64,000 nt of DNA. Origin: G965226155 sp965226155. Lineage in GTDB: Bacteria; Pseudomonadota; Gammaproteobacteria; Eutrophobiales; Eutrophobiaceae. Location of the stretch: NCBI GenBank assembly GCA_965226155.1, contig OZ245331.1, forward strand, positions 1,550,001-1,614,000. Reading direction: 5' to 3'. Both the position numbers and the translations under genes were made by a program. Below the pieces are notes generated by a model, which made no database searches, had not been told where the DNA came from, and worked only from the letters and a program-made list of their open reading frames with translations. Below are positions 52,915 through 62,017 of the stretch, piece by piece; the stretch's first letter is position 1, and every line of letters starts with the position of its first letter.

Positions 52915-53499
52915 TTAAGCTTTTGTTTCAGTGCCAGCAATCAGATTGTGTATGTTCGATGAGTGACGCCAGACTAAAATAGTGGCCATTGCCGAAAAGC
53001 AGATTACGTAGGATATACTTGGCAGCAGCAAGTAGGCGTATAACGGTGCTAATACTGCCATACTTATACCAGCGACTGATGAATACCGAGACAGCGCTGC
53101 GATAGACAACCAACTCAGGACTATCAATAGGCCGATCAGCCAGTTTGTCGCTATCAGTACGCCAATCATGGTTGCGACACCTTTGCCACCTTTGAACTTG
53201 AAAAAAATGGGGAAAATATGCCCAAGAAATGCAGCCAGACCGACTAGTGCAATTATTGTATGAGGCGCATCTAGCGCATGTGCAATCAACACTGGCAGTA
53301 TTCCTTTAATTGAATCTCCAGCTAGGGTATATGCTGCGGGTTTTTTGCCATGCAGTCTTAACATATTAGTGGCGCCCGGGTTGTTTGAGCCGGCGCTATG
53401 TGGATCACTCAAGCCGAAAATTTTACATATAACGACTGCACTGGTAATTGATCCAGTCAAGTAGGCAATTAGTACTAATGCTGTATTTAATATTATCAA
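52915..53499 (-). CDS. plsY: Glycerol-3-phosphate acyltransferase PlsY
   Basis: Acylates glycerol 3-phosphate with acyl-phosphate in the inner membrane. The 194-residue protein has five or so helices and the three motifs: SGSNNPGATNMLR (here AGSNNPGATNMLR), FKFKGGKGVATMIG and the histidine-bearing end VWRHSSNIHNL. Normal length. Convergent with tsaD, divergent from folB. Confidence 0.95.
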   Translation of the reverse strand: MIILNTALVLIAYLTGSITSAVVICKIFGLSDPHSAGSNNPGATNMLRLHGKKPAAYTLAGDSIKGILPVLIAHALDAPHTIIALVGLAAFLGHIFPIFFKFKGGKGVATMIGVLIATNWLIGLLIVLSWLSIAALSRYSSVAGISMAVLAPLYAYLLLPSISYVICFSAMATILVWRHSSNIHNLIAGTETKA

Positions 53500-53673
53500 G
53501 ATATCCGCCGTATATCTTTTAACTGCAAGTATGATAGTGCATGGTCAATGGTTAATGCTCTGTATACTGATTCAGAAATTATTGTCATAAATTAAGTTAC
53601 AAATCTTGTATTTCGGTTGTCAACTCCCGTATTCTAACCGCCCTTAATCAAATTTCTAAAATTGTTCCGTGTT

Positions 53674-54024
53674 ATGGACATTGTATATCTTAATGATCTT
53701 CGTATAGATACCATTATCGGTGTATTTGACTGGGAACGTCGAACTAAACAAACCGTGATATTCGATATCGAGATGGCAACTGATATTAGAAAGGCGGTTG
53801 AAACTGACAGTATTGATAATACACTCGACTATAAAGCAGTAGCGAAACGCTTAATTACTTTTGTTAGCGAGAGCGAGTTTGAGCTGGTGGAGACCCTTGC
53901 AGAAAGAGTGGCATCCGTTTTAGTAGATGAATTCAATGTTCCATGGTGCCGAATACGTCTGAATAAAAAGGGTGCAGTTAGAGGCGTTCGTGATGTTGGG
54001 GTCATCATCGAGCGTGGAAAATGA
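53674..54024 (+). CDS. folB: Dihydroneopterin aldolase
   Basis: Splits dihydroneopterin in folate synthesis. From MDIVYLNDLRIDTIIGVFDWERRTKQ it has 116 residues and the usual motif order with Glu in DWERRTKQ and the Lys in RLNKKGAVRG that binds the pterin. The frame also reads four codons earlier from TTG (MFRV), which I judge not to be the start. folK follows six bases after the stop. Confidence 0.93.
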   Translation: MDIVYLNDLRIDTIIGVFDWERRTKQTVIFDIEMATDIRKAVETDSIDNTLDYKAVAKRLITFVSESEFELVETLAERVASVLVDEFNVPWCRIRLNKKGAVRGVRDVGVIIERGK

Positions 54025-54030
54025 CAGGTC

Positions 54031-54525
54031 ATGATACCGGTATTTATCGGAATAGGGAGTAACGTCAACCGTGAAGAAAATATACGTACTGGTGTCAAAT
54101 CGTTACGATTACTTTTTGGAGAATTATTAATATCCCCGGTATATGAAAGCAAGGCGTATGGGTTTGAAGGAGATAATTTTTATAACTTAGTCATTGGTAT
54201 TCATACTGATAGTTCTCCGCAAATGCTCCTGGAATCCATGCATGAAATAGAAAACAACCATGGTCGTGTAAGGAATTTACCCACGCTTTTATCACGAACA
54301 CTCGATCTCGATTTGTTGATCTATGGTGATTTGGTCTGTCATACGGATGAATTGGATATCCCGAGAGCAGATATAGTTGATTATTCTTTTATATTGGGGC
54401 CGTTGGCTGATATTGCAGCTGAATTCGCCCATCCAGAATCAGGTGAACTGATTTCTGACATTTGGCAAGCATTCGAAAAGGATGATCAGGAAATATGGGA
54501 ATTAGATTTTTCCGTTGATGAATAG
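54031..54525 (+). CDS. folK: 2-amino-4-hydroxy-6-hydroxymethyldihydropteridine pyrophosphokinase
   Basis: Pyrophosphorylates hydroxymethyl-dihydropterin, the step after FolB. The 164-residue protein has the HPPK motifs FIGIGSNVNREENI, DNFYNLVIGI, RVRNLP, and SRTLDLDLLIYGD (metal-binding Asp pair). Together with folB it forms an operon, and the pteridine reductase-like SDR at 55000 lies nearby on the other strand. Confidence 0.93.
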   Translation: MIPVFIGIGSNVNREENIRTGVKSLRLLFGELLISPVYESKAYGFEGDNFYNLVIGIHTDSSPQMLLESMHEIENNHGRVRNLPTLLSRTLDLDLLIYGDLVCHTDELDIPRADIVDYSFILGPLADIAAEFAHPESGELISDIWQAFEKDDQEIWELDFSVDE

Positions 54526-54576
54526 CGGATAAAGGTGTATTAAGATCTGACCAAGATTATAGTGAAGGTGTAACAG

Positions 54577-54927
54577 ATGCTAAAAAAAATTCTTATATTG
54601 AGTTGTCTATTGACCATAATTTCCTGTAGTGGTGGGCAGGTCAAGAAAAAAGTAAAAGACCTCGACTACGCAATTAATGAATATGCTTTTGCATTACGTT
54701 GGTCTCGTCCTAGCGATGCAGCTGATTACCATGTAAGACAGGACGGCAGTAAGACAGAGTTGGATCTATCTGTCATGGAGACATTTCGCGTTACCGGGTT
54801 TGCCATAATGGGAAAAACATCAAATGAAGATATAACCGAAGCTGTTGTGAAGGGAGAATTAAATTACTATCGGGTAGATTACGGTACCCTTAAGAAAGTC
54901 GACCCTCAATCAGACTTGGTGGTATGA
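54577..54927 (+). CDS. Small lipoprotein, C-terminus probably displaced by a frameshift
   Basis: A 116-residue exported protein with a lipobox (LTIISCSGG; Cys about residue 18) and a conserved-looking body (KDLDYAINEYAFALRWSRPSDAADYHV, ITEAVVKGELNYYRVDYGTLKKV). The open frame stops at 54927, but one base out of frame the sequence runs on as YEPESKKWFLQSEFPQFK to a stop at 54979, which suits the same protein. So a single-base insertion or two-base deletion near 54920 may have cut about 18 residues. Function unknown; location next to folate genes looks incidental. Confidence 0.7.
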   Translation: MLKKILILSCLLTIISCSGGQVKKKVKDLDYAINEYAFALRWSRPSDAADYHVRQDGSKTELDLSVMETFRVTGFAIMGKTSNEDITEAVVKGELNYYRVDYGTLKKVDPQSDLVV

Positions 54928-54999
54928 ACCTGAATCGAAAAAATGGTTTTTGCAGAGTGAATTTCCGCAGTTTAAATAATCTTGATCATTTATACTTAT

Positions 55000-55731
55000 T
55001 TAATAGAACAGTGTACGGCCTCCATCGATAGTCAATACCTGCCCCGTTATATAGTCAGCGTCCTGAATTAGAAAACGAACTGCACTAGTTATATCATCTG
55101 TATTTCCTTGGCGTTTCATCACTGTGCGTGAAAGTATCTCCTGCTTTTTTTGATCACTTAAGTCTTCAGGCCAGAGTATGGCACCGGGTGAAATGGCATT
55201 TACACGGATTGCCGGGCCCAGTTCTTTTGCCAATGCCTTTGTCAGCATGATCAACCCTGCCTTTCCAGCGCTGTATACCGGGTGGTTCTTGAGTGGAAGC
55301 ACACCATGAATATCAGTGATATTTATAATAGAACCATTTGATTTTTGCAGATACTGATGACATGCCTGCGAGAGGAAATAGGGTGCCTTCATATTAGTAC
55401 CGATCAGTTCTTGCCATTGAGTTTGTGTTGTTGATACAACTGACGTGGGATAGAACATCGAAGCATTATTTATGAGTACGTCAAGTCTGCCAGTAAAGCC
55501 GTTGGCTTTTTCAGCAAGGCTGTTGAAATTATCAATGTTGAGAAGATCAGCCTCTAATACAAATGCGGAATTTTGGCGGATCTCGTTAAGTGAATTTGCC
55601 AAATTATCTGCGGATGTTGCAGATGATTTGTAATGAATAATGACATTCATTCCATAGGAATGGATATCTTGGGCAATAGCTTTCCCCAATCTTTGTGCGG
55701 CGCCAGTAATAAGGACTGTTTTGGTTTCCAT
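55000..55731 (-). CDS. Pteridine reductase-type short-chain dehydrogenase
   Basis: A 243-residue SDR with the pteridine-reductase form of the Rossmann motif, TGAAQRLGKAIAQ, the NNAS motif, and the catalytic YSAGK with Ser/Asp nearby (ITDIHG). It reduces dihydrobiopterin/dihydrofolate-like pterins in FolM relatives. Its proximity to folB-folK supports a pterin substrate. The GAILWPED active-site loop matches the bacterial pteridine reductase group. Confidence 0.82.
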   Translation of the reverse strand: METKTVLITGAAQRLGKAIAQDIHSYGMNVIIHYKSSATSADNLANSLNEIRQNSAFVLEADLLNIDNFNSLAEKANGFTGRLDVLINNASMFYPTSVVSTTQTQWQELIGTNMKAPYFLSQACHQYLQKSNGSIINITDIHGVLPLKNHPVYSAGKAGLIMLTKALAKELGPAIRVNAISPGAILWPEDLSDQKKQEILSRTVMKRQGNTDDITSAVRFLIQDADYITGQVLTIDGGRTLFY

Positions 55732-55808
55732 AGCTTGGGTATGATGATAATTCCATGAACATTAAAGCGCTATCCTATCGGGTAATGCAAATCATCTAGA
55801 CCGAACTC

Positions 55809-57014
55809 GTGAACTATCTGAAAAATACCGAGACATCCGATATCCACAACTGGCCTCGACCTGATGAGTTTGCTGAGGGGATCAGCCGCCGCCTCGTCGA
55901 CCAGATTGCAGTAGAAATCAGCCAGAATGGTGGGCAAATAAGCTTCGCAGAATTCATGAAGATGGCGCTGTATCAACCCGGATTAGGTTATTACAGTGCT
56001 GGGGCGAGAAAATTTGGAGAAGATGGCGATTTTATTACTGCGCCGGAAATGTCACCGCTGTTTTCATATTGTATAGCAAGGCAATGCGAAGAAATTATCA
56101 GGGAGTTTAAAGCAACGACAATACTCGAGCTGGGCGCAGGCTCAGGGATCATGGCTAGGGATATTCTGGATGAATTGCAGCGCCGAGATTCTTTACCTAG
56201 CGCTTATCTGATATTGGAGCCCAGTGCCGATTTGCGCGAGCGCCAGCGCGAGTTACTGATAGATACGCTTCCTGATCTTGCCGCACTCGTTACATGGTTG
56301 GATAAATTACCGGATCAGCCATTCAAAGGGATTATCCTCGCTAATGAAGTGCTTGATGCAATGCCAGTACACCGTGTTAGAAATACCAATGGTGTTTTTC
56401 ACGAACTGCAGGTTTCTATCAAAGAGGAGATGTTCAATTGGGTGACGCAGCCGATGGAAAGCGATCTTACTGAAAAAGTAAATAATATCGTTTCCACATT
56501 ACCTGAATATCTGCCTGAAGACTATGTGACAGAAATTAATATGTCGCTGACAGCAATGATGACATCTTTGTCATCTTTATTAGATGAAGGATGGATAATA
56601 CTGATTGACTATGGCTATCCTCGCCGGGAGTATTTTCATCCACAACGTATTGATGGTACGTTGCAATGTTATTATCGGCATCGTGCCCACGCTGATCCGT
56701 TTGTCTTTGTCGGCTTGCAAGACATTACCTCATCAGTAGATTTTTCCGCAATCGCTGAGCCGGCTACTTCCATAGGATTGCAACTAGGTGGGTTTACCAC
56801 CCAGTCAAACTTTCTGATTGGAAATGGTTTGCATACTATAATCGAGGAATATGGAAACAGTGATGATAAACTTCGTACACAACATTCACATCAGGCAATG
56901 CAACTTTTGTTGCCTGGTAGAATGGGAGAGCAGTGTAAGGTGATGGCACTGTCCAAAAATATTGATAAACCATTGTCAGGTTTTGAATTTGCAGATCATC
57001 AATATCGATTATGA
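55809..57014 (+). CDS. Class I SAM-dependent methyltransferase, MidA/NDUFAF7 family
   Basis: A 401-residue protein of the DUF185 family, whose mitochondrial member NDUFAF7 methylates an arginine of a complex I subunit. Motifs: ISFAEFMKMALYQPGLGYYSAG, FITAPEMSPLFSYCIA, ILELGAGSGIMA (SAM loop) and ILANEVLDAMPVHRV. Start at GTG; no earlier start in frame is supported. The protein is full length and stands before uppP by about 50 bases. Confidence 0.9.
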   Translation: MNYLKNTETSDIHNWPRPDEFAEGISRRLVDQIAVEISQNGGQISFAEFMKMALYQPGLGYYSAGARKFGEDGDFITAPEMSPLFSYCIARQCEEIIREFKATTILELGAGSGIMARDILDELQRRDSLPSAYLILEPSADLRERQRELLIDTLPDLAALVTWLDKLPDQPFKGIILANEVLDAMPVHRVRNTNGVFHELQVSIKEEMFNWVTQPMESDLTEKVNNIVSTLPEYLPEDYVTEINMSLTAMMTSLSSLLDEGWIILIDYGYPRREYFHPQRIDGTLQCYYRHRAHADPFVFVGLQDITSSVDFSAIAEPATSIGLQLGGFTTQSNFLIGNGLHTIIEEYGNSDDKLRTQHSHQAMQLLLPGRMGEQCKVMALSKNIDKPLSGFEFADHQYRL

Positions 57015-57066
57015 CAGAGCAGCAAATAGCCTCGATTGTCTTCTACCTGATTTTTAAGTATTAGAA

Positions 57067-57861
57067 TTGGATATTTTTCATTCTATTATTCTAGGTTTAG
57101 TGCAGGGGCTTAGCGAGTTCCTGCCTGTATCAAGTTCAGCTCATCTTATCCTGATGCCGAAGATTCTGGGTTGGGATGATCAGGGATTGGCATTGGATGT
57201 CGCCGCACATATTGGCACTTTAGGAGCAGTTGTATTTTATTTTCGTAAAGAACTGCAGAAGATGTGTAAGGCATGGTTAAGCTCAGGTTTTAGTTACCAA
57301 GATCCAGAGGGCAAGTTTGTTTGGTTTCTGTTAGTTGCTACTCTGCCGGTGGGTGCTGCTGGGTTTTTCGGCAGTGATATCATCTCAAGATATTATCGGG
57401 ATCCACTAGTGATTGCAACCGCCACTATCCTGTTCGGTTTGGTGTTATGGTGGACCGATAAATCTGGAGTTAGATCTAGGGATGAAATCAGTCTCAACTG
57501 GCGCGATGTTTTAATAATAGGCTTGATGCAAACACTCGCCTTGATACCGGGTACGTCACGTTCTGGAATAACCATTACTGCAGGCCTAATTCTCGGTTTA
57601 GATCGTGAGTCAGCGTCACGTTTTTCATTTCTGTTATCTATTCCGGTAATTATCCTGGCGGGTGGGTATGAAGCTTATAATCTCGTTAGCTCACCCTTTG
57701 AAGTCGAATGGATAGCTTTTTTGACAGTCATCCTTGCTTCGTGTGTGACTGCCACGCTCACTATGCATTTCTTCCTTAAGTTTCTAAAGATGACAGGGTT
57801 GACACCTTATGTCATATACAGGATCTTGTTGGGATTACTACTTATCTATCTTTATATCTGA
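57067..57861 (+). CDS. uppP: Undecaprenyl-diphosphatase UppP
   Basis: Recycles undecaprenyl pyrophosphate in the inner membrane for wall synthesis. The 264-residue protein has both active motifs, QGLSEFLPVSSSAHLIL and LIPGTSRSGITITAG, and eight or so helices. TTG is the start (MDIFHSIILGL); no ATG is available upstream. The Gly of QGLSEFLPVSS and Arg of GTSRSG are kept. Convergent with the carrier gene at 57900. Confidence 0.95.
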   Translation: MDIFHSIILGLVQGLSEFLPVSSSAHLILMPKILGWDDQGLALDVAAHIGTLGAVVFYFRKELQKMCKAWLSSGFSYQDPEGKFVWFLLVATLPVGAAGFFGSDIISRYYRDPLVIATATILFGLVLWWTDKSGVRSRDEISLNWRDVLIIGLMQTLALIPGTSRSGITITAGLILGLDRESASRFSFLLSIPVIILAGGYEAYNLVSSPFEVEWIAFLTVILASCVTATLTMHFFLKFLKMTGLTPYVIYRILLGLLLIYLYI

Positions 57862-57866
57862 TTCAC

Positions 57867-57892
57867 GATCCCATTTTATATTAAACGGGATC
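57867..57892. terminator. Terminator hairpin between uppP and the convergent carrier gene
   Basis: GATCCC-A-TTT...AAA-C-GGGATC, a 9-bp stem with one mismatch, six bases after the uppP stop and eight bases before the stop of the other gene. The T-rich inside and A/T outside suit termination from both strands. Confidence 0.55.
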
Positions 57893-57899
57893 TAAGTTA

Positions 57900-59213
57900 T
57901 CAGGTAGTCTCTTGCTGTTTCAAACTGGTTTTAGGGCTTTTCTTTTCGTAGACCTTGCCTAGAAAGAGACCGACTGTTGCCCAAACAGCGGATACGCCTG
58001 CTCCCACTAACGCTATAGCGGCCATACCAAGTCCTATTACCTCTGATAAGCCAGTAAACAGCCATGCACTAATGGCATCACCACCTCGATAGACGACAAT
58101 GTCAATGACAGGCTTAGCCTTGAATCGTGTTTCCCGATCAACCTCGGTATATAACATTTCCCTAGCTGGCCGCGTTATCGCATAGTTACCGCCTCGTCTT
58201 GCAACCTGTAATGCCAACACAACCATAATAATTGGCGCAAACGCGAGGATGATCATGCCTCCAATAACGAACATTGGCAGTAGTGCTAGTGTAATTCCCA
58301 TTCCAAATTTATATACCAAGCGGCCGGTAACAAAAAACGCAAGTACAAAAGTCAATATATTGGCTATAAAATCTACGCTAGCAAGCATCGAGGTGCGTAC
58401 ATCTTTTTCAAAGGGCGCAAGTAAGTTTTTTTGTTCGAAGTAAACAAAAGATCCGATCATGGTATACAGGAAAATAAAAATACCGATCCCCAGCAGATAA
58501 GGGTTGGTAAAGAATAATTTGAAACCAGCAAAAGGGTTGCCGCCTATTTTTGCAGAGCTGAGGTCAGCATGGACATCTTCATTATGTAAATCGGTAATCT
58601 TGAGCTTACCCAAGTACAAGATTAAAGGGACAGGGATGAGTAGCATGACAGCCGCAATCAGCATTAGCTGATCAGTACCGATCACCGTTGCAAACATCGA
58701 TGGAATAGGGCCGAGTAAGGCGCCAGCGCTAGCGCCTGCGGCAATCACGGCGAATAATCGTTTAGCCTGTTCGGTTTTGAAAAGATCACTCATGAAACTC
58801 CAGAAAACCGATATATGGAACAGGCTGAATACGCTTAGCCAGACATAGAATGATTTATCAACTAGTTCTCGGTCATTAACGGTTGCAATAGCGAAATAAA
58901 AAATAATAAAACTTGCTGAAAAAAAACCATATACAGTGGGAACCAAGTATTTGAATTTTATTTTGCAAACGGCGAAACCGTATAGTGCCACTACCCCAGT
59001 GCTAATAAAAAAATTAAGTGTCCATAGGAAACTGACTTCTCTATCAGTCCAGTCACTTGCCATAGCATCTCGCACTGGTCGTAGAATGTAATAAGCTGCC
59101 ATGATGATAAAAACAAAGCAGAAAGCAATGATAGTCGCCTTCAATTCATGTGGCTCAATCATCGACATTTTTTTCAGAGCTCTTACGAGTAAATTGTTCT
59201 TATCAGTTGTCAT
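57900..59213 (-). CDS. NTP/NDP exchange (TLC)-like or MFS transporter, paralogue 1
   Basis: A 437-residue protein with about twelve hydrophobic segments. It resembles the ATP/ADP (NTT/TLC) carrier family, as AYYILRPVRDAMASDWTDRE, FWSFMSDLFKTEQAKRLFAV and ITRPAREMLYTEVDRETRFKAKPVID are shared group motifs, also present in paralogue 2 (60594). True NTTs serve energy parasites; free-living gammaproteobacteria carry such relatives whose substrate is unknown, so ATP/ADP exchange is not claimed. cca follows further along, and the two paralogues flank it. Confidence 0.75.
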   Translation of the reverse strand: MTTDKNNLLVRALKKMSMIEPHELKATIIAFCFVFIIMAAYYILRPVRDAMASDWTDREVSFLWTLNFFISTGVVALYGFAVCKIKFKYLVPTVYGFFSASFIIFYFAIATVNDRELVDKSFYVWLSVFSLFHISVFWSFMSDLFKTEQAKRLFAVIAAGASAGALLGPIPSMFATVIGTDQLMLIAAVMLLIPVPLILYLGKLKITDLHNEDVHADLSSAKIGGNPFAGFKLFFTNPYLLGIGIFIFLYTMIGSFVYFEQKNLLAPFEKDVRTSMLASVDFIANILTFVLAFFVTGRLVYKFGMGITLALLPMFVIGGMIILAFAPIIMVVLALQVARRGGNYAITRPAREMLYTEVDRETRFKAKPVIDIVVYRGGDAISAWLFTGLSEVIGLGMAAIALVGAGVSAVWATVGLFLGKVYEKKSPKTSLKQQETT

Positions 59214-59354
59214 AGTTCGTTCTTATAGTTTTAAATATGGGATTGATAGTATTGAGACCTCAAAAAGCAGGCTGAGTTTAGTTGAATTATTGCGGATATA
59301 ATAGCGTTCGGTAAAAATATTCCTTTATCTTTAATCCATTTTGTAGAGCCTGAC

Positions 59355-60566
59355 TTAGGAGGATTTAACTGCTTCGATTGCTTTTATACGCATTTTACGT
59401 ATGGAATTCCCTAGTTCTATTCCTTCCAATCCTGAATCAATCAATGACTGAGTGTCAATATTTTTCGCCGCTTCATAGTATTTTCTGAATATGTCAGCGT
59501 TGTAATAGTTGATTTGTTCAAAACCTGTCCGACCCTTAGCATCTGCTTCACACGCCTTCAAATATTGCTCAAATCGGTCCGGGCGGCGAAAAGCATCAAT
59601 CAAATCTAATTTTCTTGCAACAGTGTCTGCCCGCAGTTCATTTATCTTGTGGCAAGTTTGATGTTCTTTGGCCACGACTAACGCAAGTTCTCTGTATCGG
59701 TTTGGAACACGGTAGCGATCACACAGTTTCTTTACAAGTTTAACGCTTCGTTGTTCATGCCCATGGTGGTGTGGTAATTTATCCTTTGGTGTCGTACCTT
59801 TACCGAGATCATGTACCAGGGCAGCAAAGCGGGCCGTTAAATCATCTGATAGTAGACAAGCTTGTGACAGTACTAACATGGTATGAATACCAGTATCTAT
59901 CTCTGGATGGTGTTCGGGTGGTTGAGGTACACCGAATAGCTGGTCTATTTCAGGAAACAATATTTTTAATGCTGAGCATTGGCGTAAAACCTCAAAAAAC
60001 TGAGTAGGATGGCGAGTGTCTAATGCTTTCTCAAAATCAACCCAGACACGATCTGGAACTAGCGATTCAAGCTCACCTGATTCACTCAAGTCTTTCATTA
60101 ATTCCATAGTTTCATCTGCTACTGTGAAATTAAAGCGAGCGGCAAACCTTGCCACTCTTACAACGCGTAGCGGATCTTCGATAAATGCTGGTGAGATATG
60201 ACGGAGGATTCCTGATTTGAGATCATTTTGGCCTTTATACAGATCTATGATTTCACCATTCTCATCTTCGGCTAGGGCATTGATAGTAATGTCTCTACGC
60301 ATCAAGTCCTGTTCGAGGGTAACGTCAGCTGATGTATGGAAGGAGAAGCCCTTATAACCTGGACCCGTTTTCCTTTCTGTGCGTGCTAGCGCATATTCTT
60401 CATGGGTTTGTGGATGCAGAAAAACGGGGAAGTCCCGTCCGACTGGTTTGTATCCCAGCGATTCCATTTCCTCCGGTGTGCTGCCGATAACAACCCAGTC
60501 CCGGTCTTTCACAGGCAAGCCAAGTAACTTATCGCGGACTGCACCGCCAACTAGGTAAACTTTCAT
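59355..60566 (-). CDS. cca: CCA tRNA nucleotidyltransferase with HD domain
   Basis: Adds or repairs CCA at tRNA 3' ends. The 403-residue protein has the catalytic nucleotidyltransferase motif (LVGGAVRDKLLGLPVKDRDWVV), the RRDITINALA motif, the tRNA-binding helical region and an HD phosphohydrolase domain (ALVHDLGKGTTP with H-D and later HEQRSVKLVKKL). This is the gammaproteobacterial long form as in E. coli. All tRNAs in this window encode CCA, so Cca is mostly a repair enzyme. Confidence 0.96.
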   Translation of the reverse strand: MKVYLVGGAVRDKLLGLPVKDRDWVVIGSTPEEMESLGYKPVGRDFPVFLHPQTHEEYALARTERKTGPGYKGFSFHTSADVTLEQDLMRRDITINALAEDENGEIIDLYKGQNDLKSGILRHISPAFIEDPLRVVRVARFAARFNFTVADETMELMKDLSESGELESLVPDRVWVDFEKALDTRHPTQFFEVLRQCSALKILFPEIDQLFGVPQPPEHHPEIDTGIHTMLVLSQACLLSDDLTARFAALVHDLGKGTTPKDKLPHHHGHEQRSVKLVKKLCDRYRVPNRYRELALVVAKEHQTCHKINELRADTVARKLDLIDAFRRPDRFEQYLKACEADAKGRTGFEQINYYNADIFRKYYEAAKNIDTQSLIDSGLEGIELGNSIRKMRIKAIEAVKSS

Positions 60567-60593
60567 AAAAATTTAATGTTTCGTATTAGACAA

Positions 60594-61919
60594 TTAGAGT
60601 CCTGGAGGCAAAGTCTGTACGCCACTATCAAAAACCCGATCCTGTAAGGCCTTTTTAACCGCGAGTTTTTCCTGTGATTTCCCAAGCTTGTACGCGATCA
60701 TAGTCCACAATACACAGACCGGGACGGTCACGAGGGCGATGGCTGACAGGCTAAGGCCGAGACCTGCACTTAGTCCTGTATAGATCCAAGCACTGGCCAT
60801 ATCGCCACCTCGGTAAATGGTCGTATCAATAAAGTTTTTTGCTTTGTATTTTTCTTCTTTAGAGAGTACGACATATAGCATTTCGCGGACCGGTCGGGTA
60901 AGGGCATAGTTCCCGGAACGACGTATGACTTGCACTGTTATTATTACGCCTAGGACAGGCATTACTGATAACGCGATGAATCCGAAACACAACATGAAGG
61001 GAACTAGTGCAAGTATTGTCGCAATTCCAAATCTTTTGACAGCATATCGTGTTAAAACAAGTTGAAAAAATAAAGTGAGCGAGTTAGTTAGTAACTCGAT
61101 AATACTGAATAATGCGGTCCGTTCAGCGGGGTCATCATATAGGCTGTCAACTATTGTCAGTTGTTGGAAGTAAAGAACGGTAGACAACGATGTGTAAAGT
61201 AACATAAGCGAGCAGATACCAATTAGATATGGTGACCTTGCAACTTGTCTGACCCCGTCCAGGAGCCTTCCTGGCATACGTATACTATGAGATTTGCTTA
61301 TGTTATTGGTCGAGTCTGATATTTTGTTTGCATTTAAAACCTTCAGATGCCAACTATGCAGTCTCGTTACGCTGAATAACGCAATGCCAAGAAACATTGC
61401 CGAGACCAATAACAGATTATCGGTACCTAGTACAGGAACAAGAAAAGTAGTAAGAGTTGGTCCTACGATCCCACCTGCCGTGCCACCAGAGGCGATAATG
61501 GCAAACTGGCGTTTTGCCTGATCAGCCGTAAATATTTCAGAAAGGAAGCTCCAGAACACCGACACCACAAAAAGATTGTAGACACTGACCCATATATAAA
61601 AGATCCGTGCGATATATACATGAGTTATATTGGACTTAAATAGCGCAAAAAATATGATGATATTTAGTATAAAAAATATATATACATACGGAAGGAATTT
61701 TTCTCTCTGGTATCGTGATGATATCCAACCGAATAGCGGCACAATAAGTATCATCACAAAAAATGTACCACTGAATAACAATTGTAGATTTTCGACCCCA
61801 CTGGCCACACCCATTTCATCGCGTATAGGTTTAATGATGAAATAACTGCACATCAGGCAGAAATAATAAACAACAGACCATACGGTCATCTTGAATTCAT
61901 TTGTTTTAGGTATTTTCAT
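60594..61919 (-). CDS. NTP/NDP exchange (TLC)-like or MFS transporter, paralogue 2
   Basis: A 441-residue, roughly twelve-helix protein with the same motif set as paralogue 1: YFIIKPIRDEMGVASGVEN, FWSFLSEIFTADQAKRQFAI, GGTAGGIVGPTLTTFLV, LTRPVREMLYVVLSKEEKYK, and a matching end. Separated from paralogue 1 by cca only. Function and substrate unknown; see paralogue 1. Confidence 0.75.
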   Translation of the reverse strand: MKIPKTNEFKMTVWSVVYYFCLMCSYFIIKPIRDEMGVASGVENLQLLFSGTFFVMILIVPLFGWISSRYQREKFLPYVYIFFILNIIIFFALFKSNITHVYIARIFYIWVSVYNLFVVSVFWSFLSEIFTADQAKRQFAIIASGGTAGGIVGPTLTTFLVPVLGTDNLLLVSAMFLGIALFSVTRLHSWHLKVLNANKISDSTNNISKSHSIRMPGRLLDGVRQVARSPYLIGICSLMLLYTSLSTVLYFQQLTIVDSLYDDPAERTALFSIIELLTNSLTLFFQLVLTRYAVKRFGIATILALVPFMLCFGFIALSVMPVLGVIITVQVIRRSGNYALTRPVREMLYVVLSKEEKYKAKNFIDTTIYRGGDMASAWIYTGLSAGLGLSLSAIALVTVPVCVLWTMIAYKLGKSQEKLAVKKALQDRVFDSGVQTLPPGL

Positions 61920-62017
61920 TTATATATTGGTCGATATTAATCATTGGTGTATCTAACAGGCGCACGACAAAGTTACAGCATTCTGATTCATTAATCGAAG
62001 GAAAAGGGCCGGATGAT

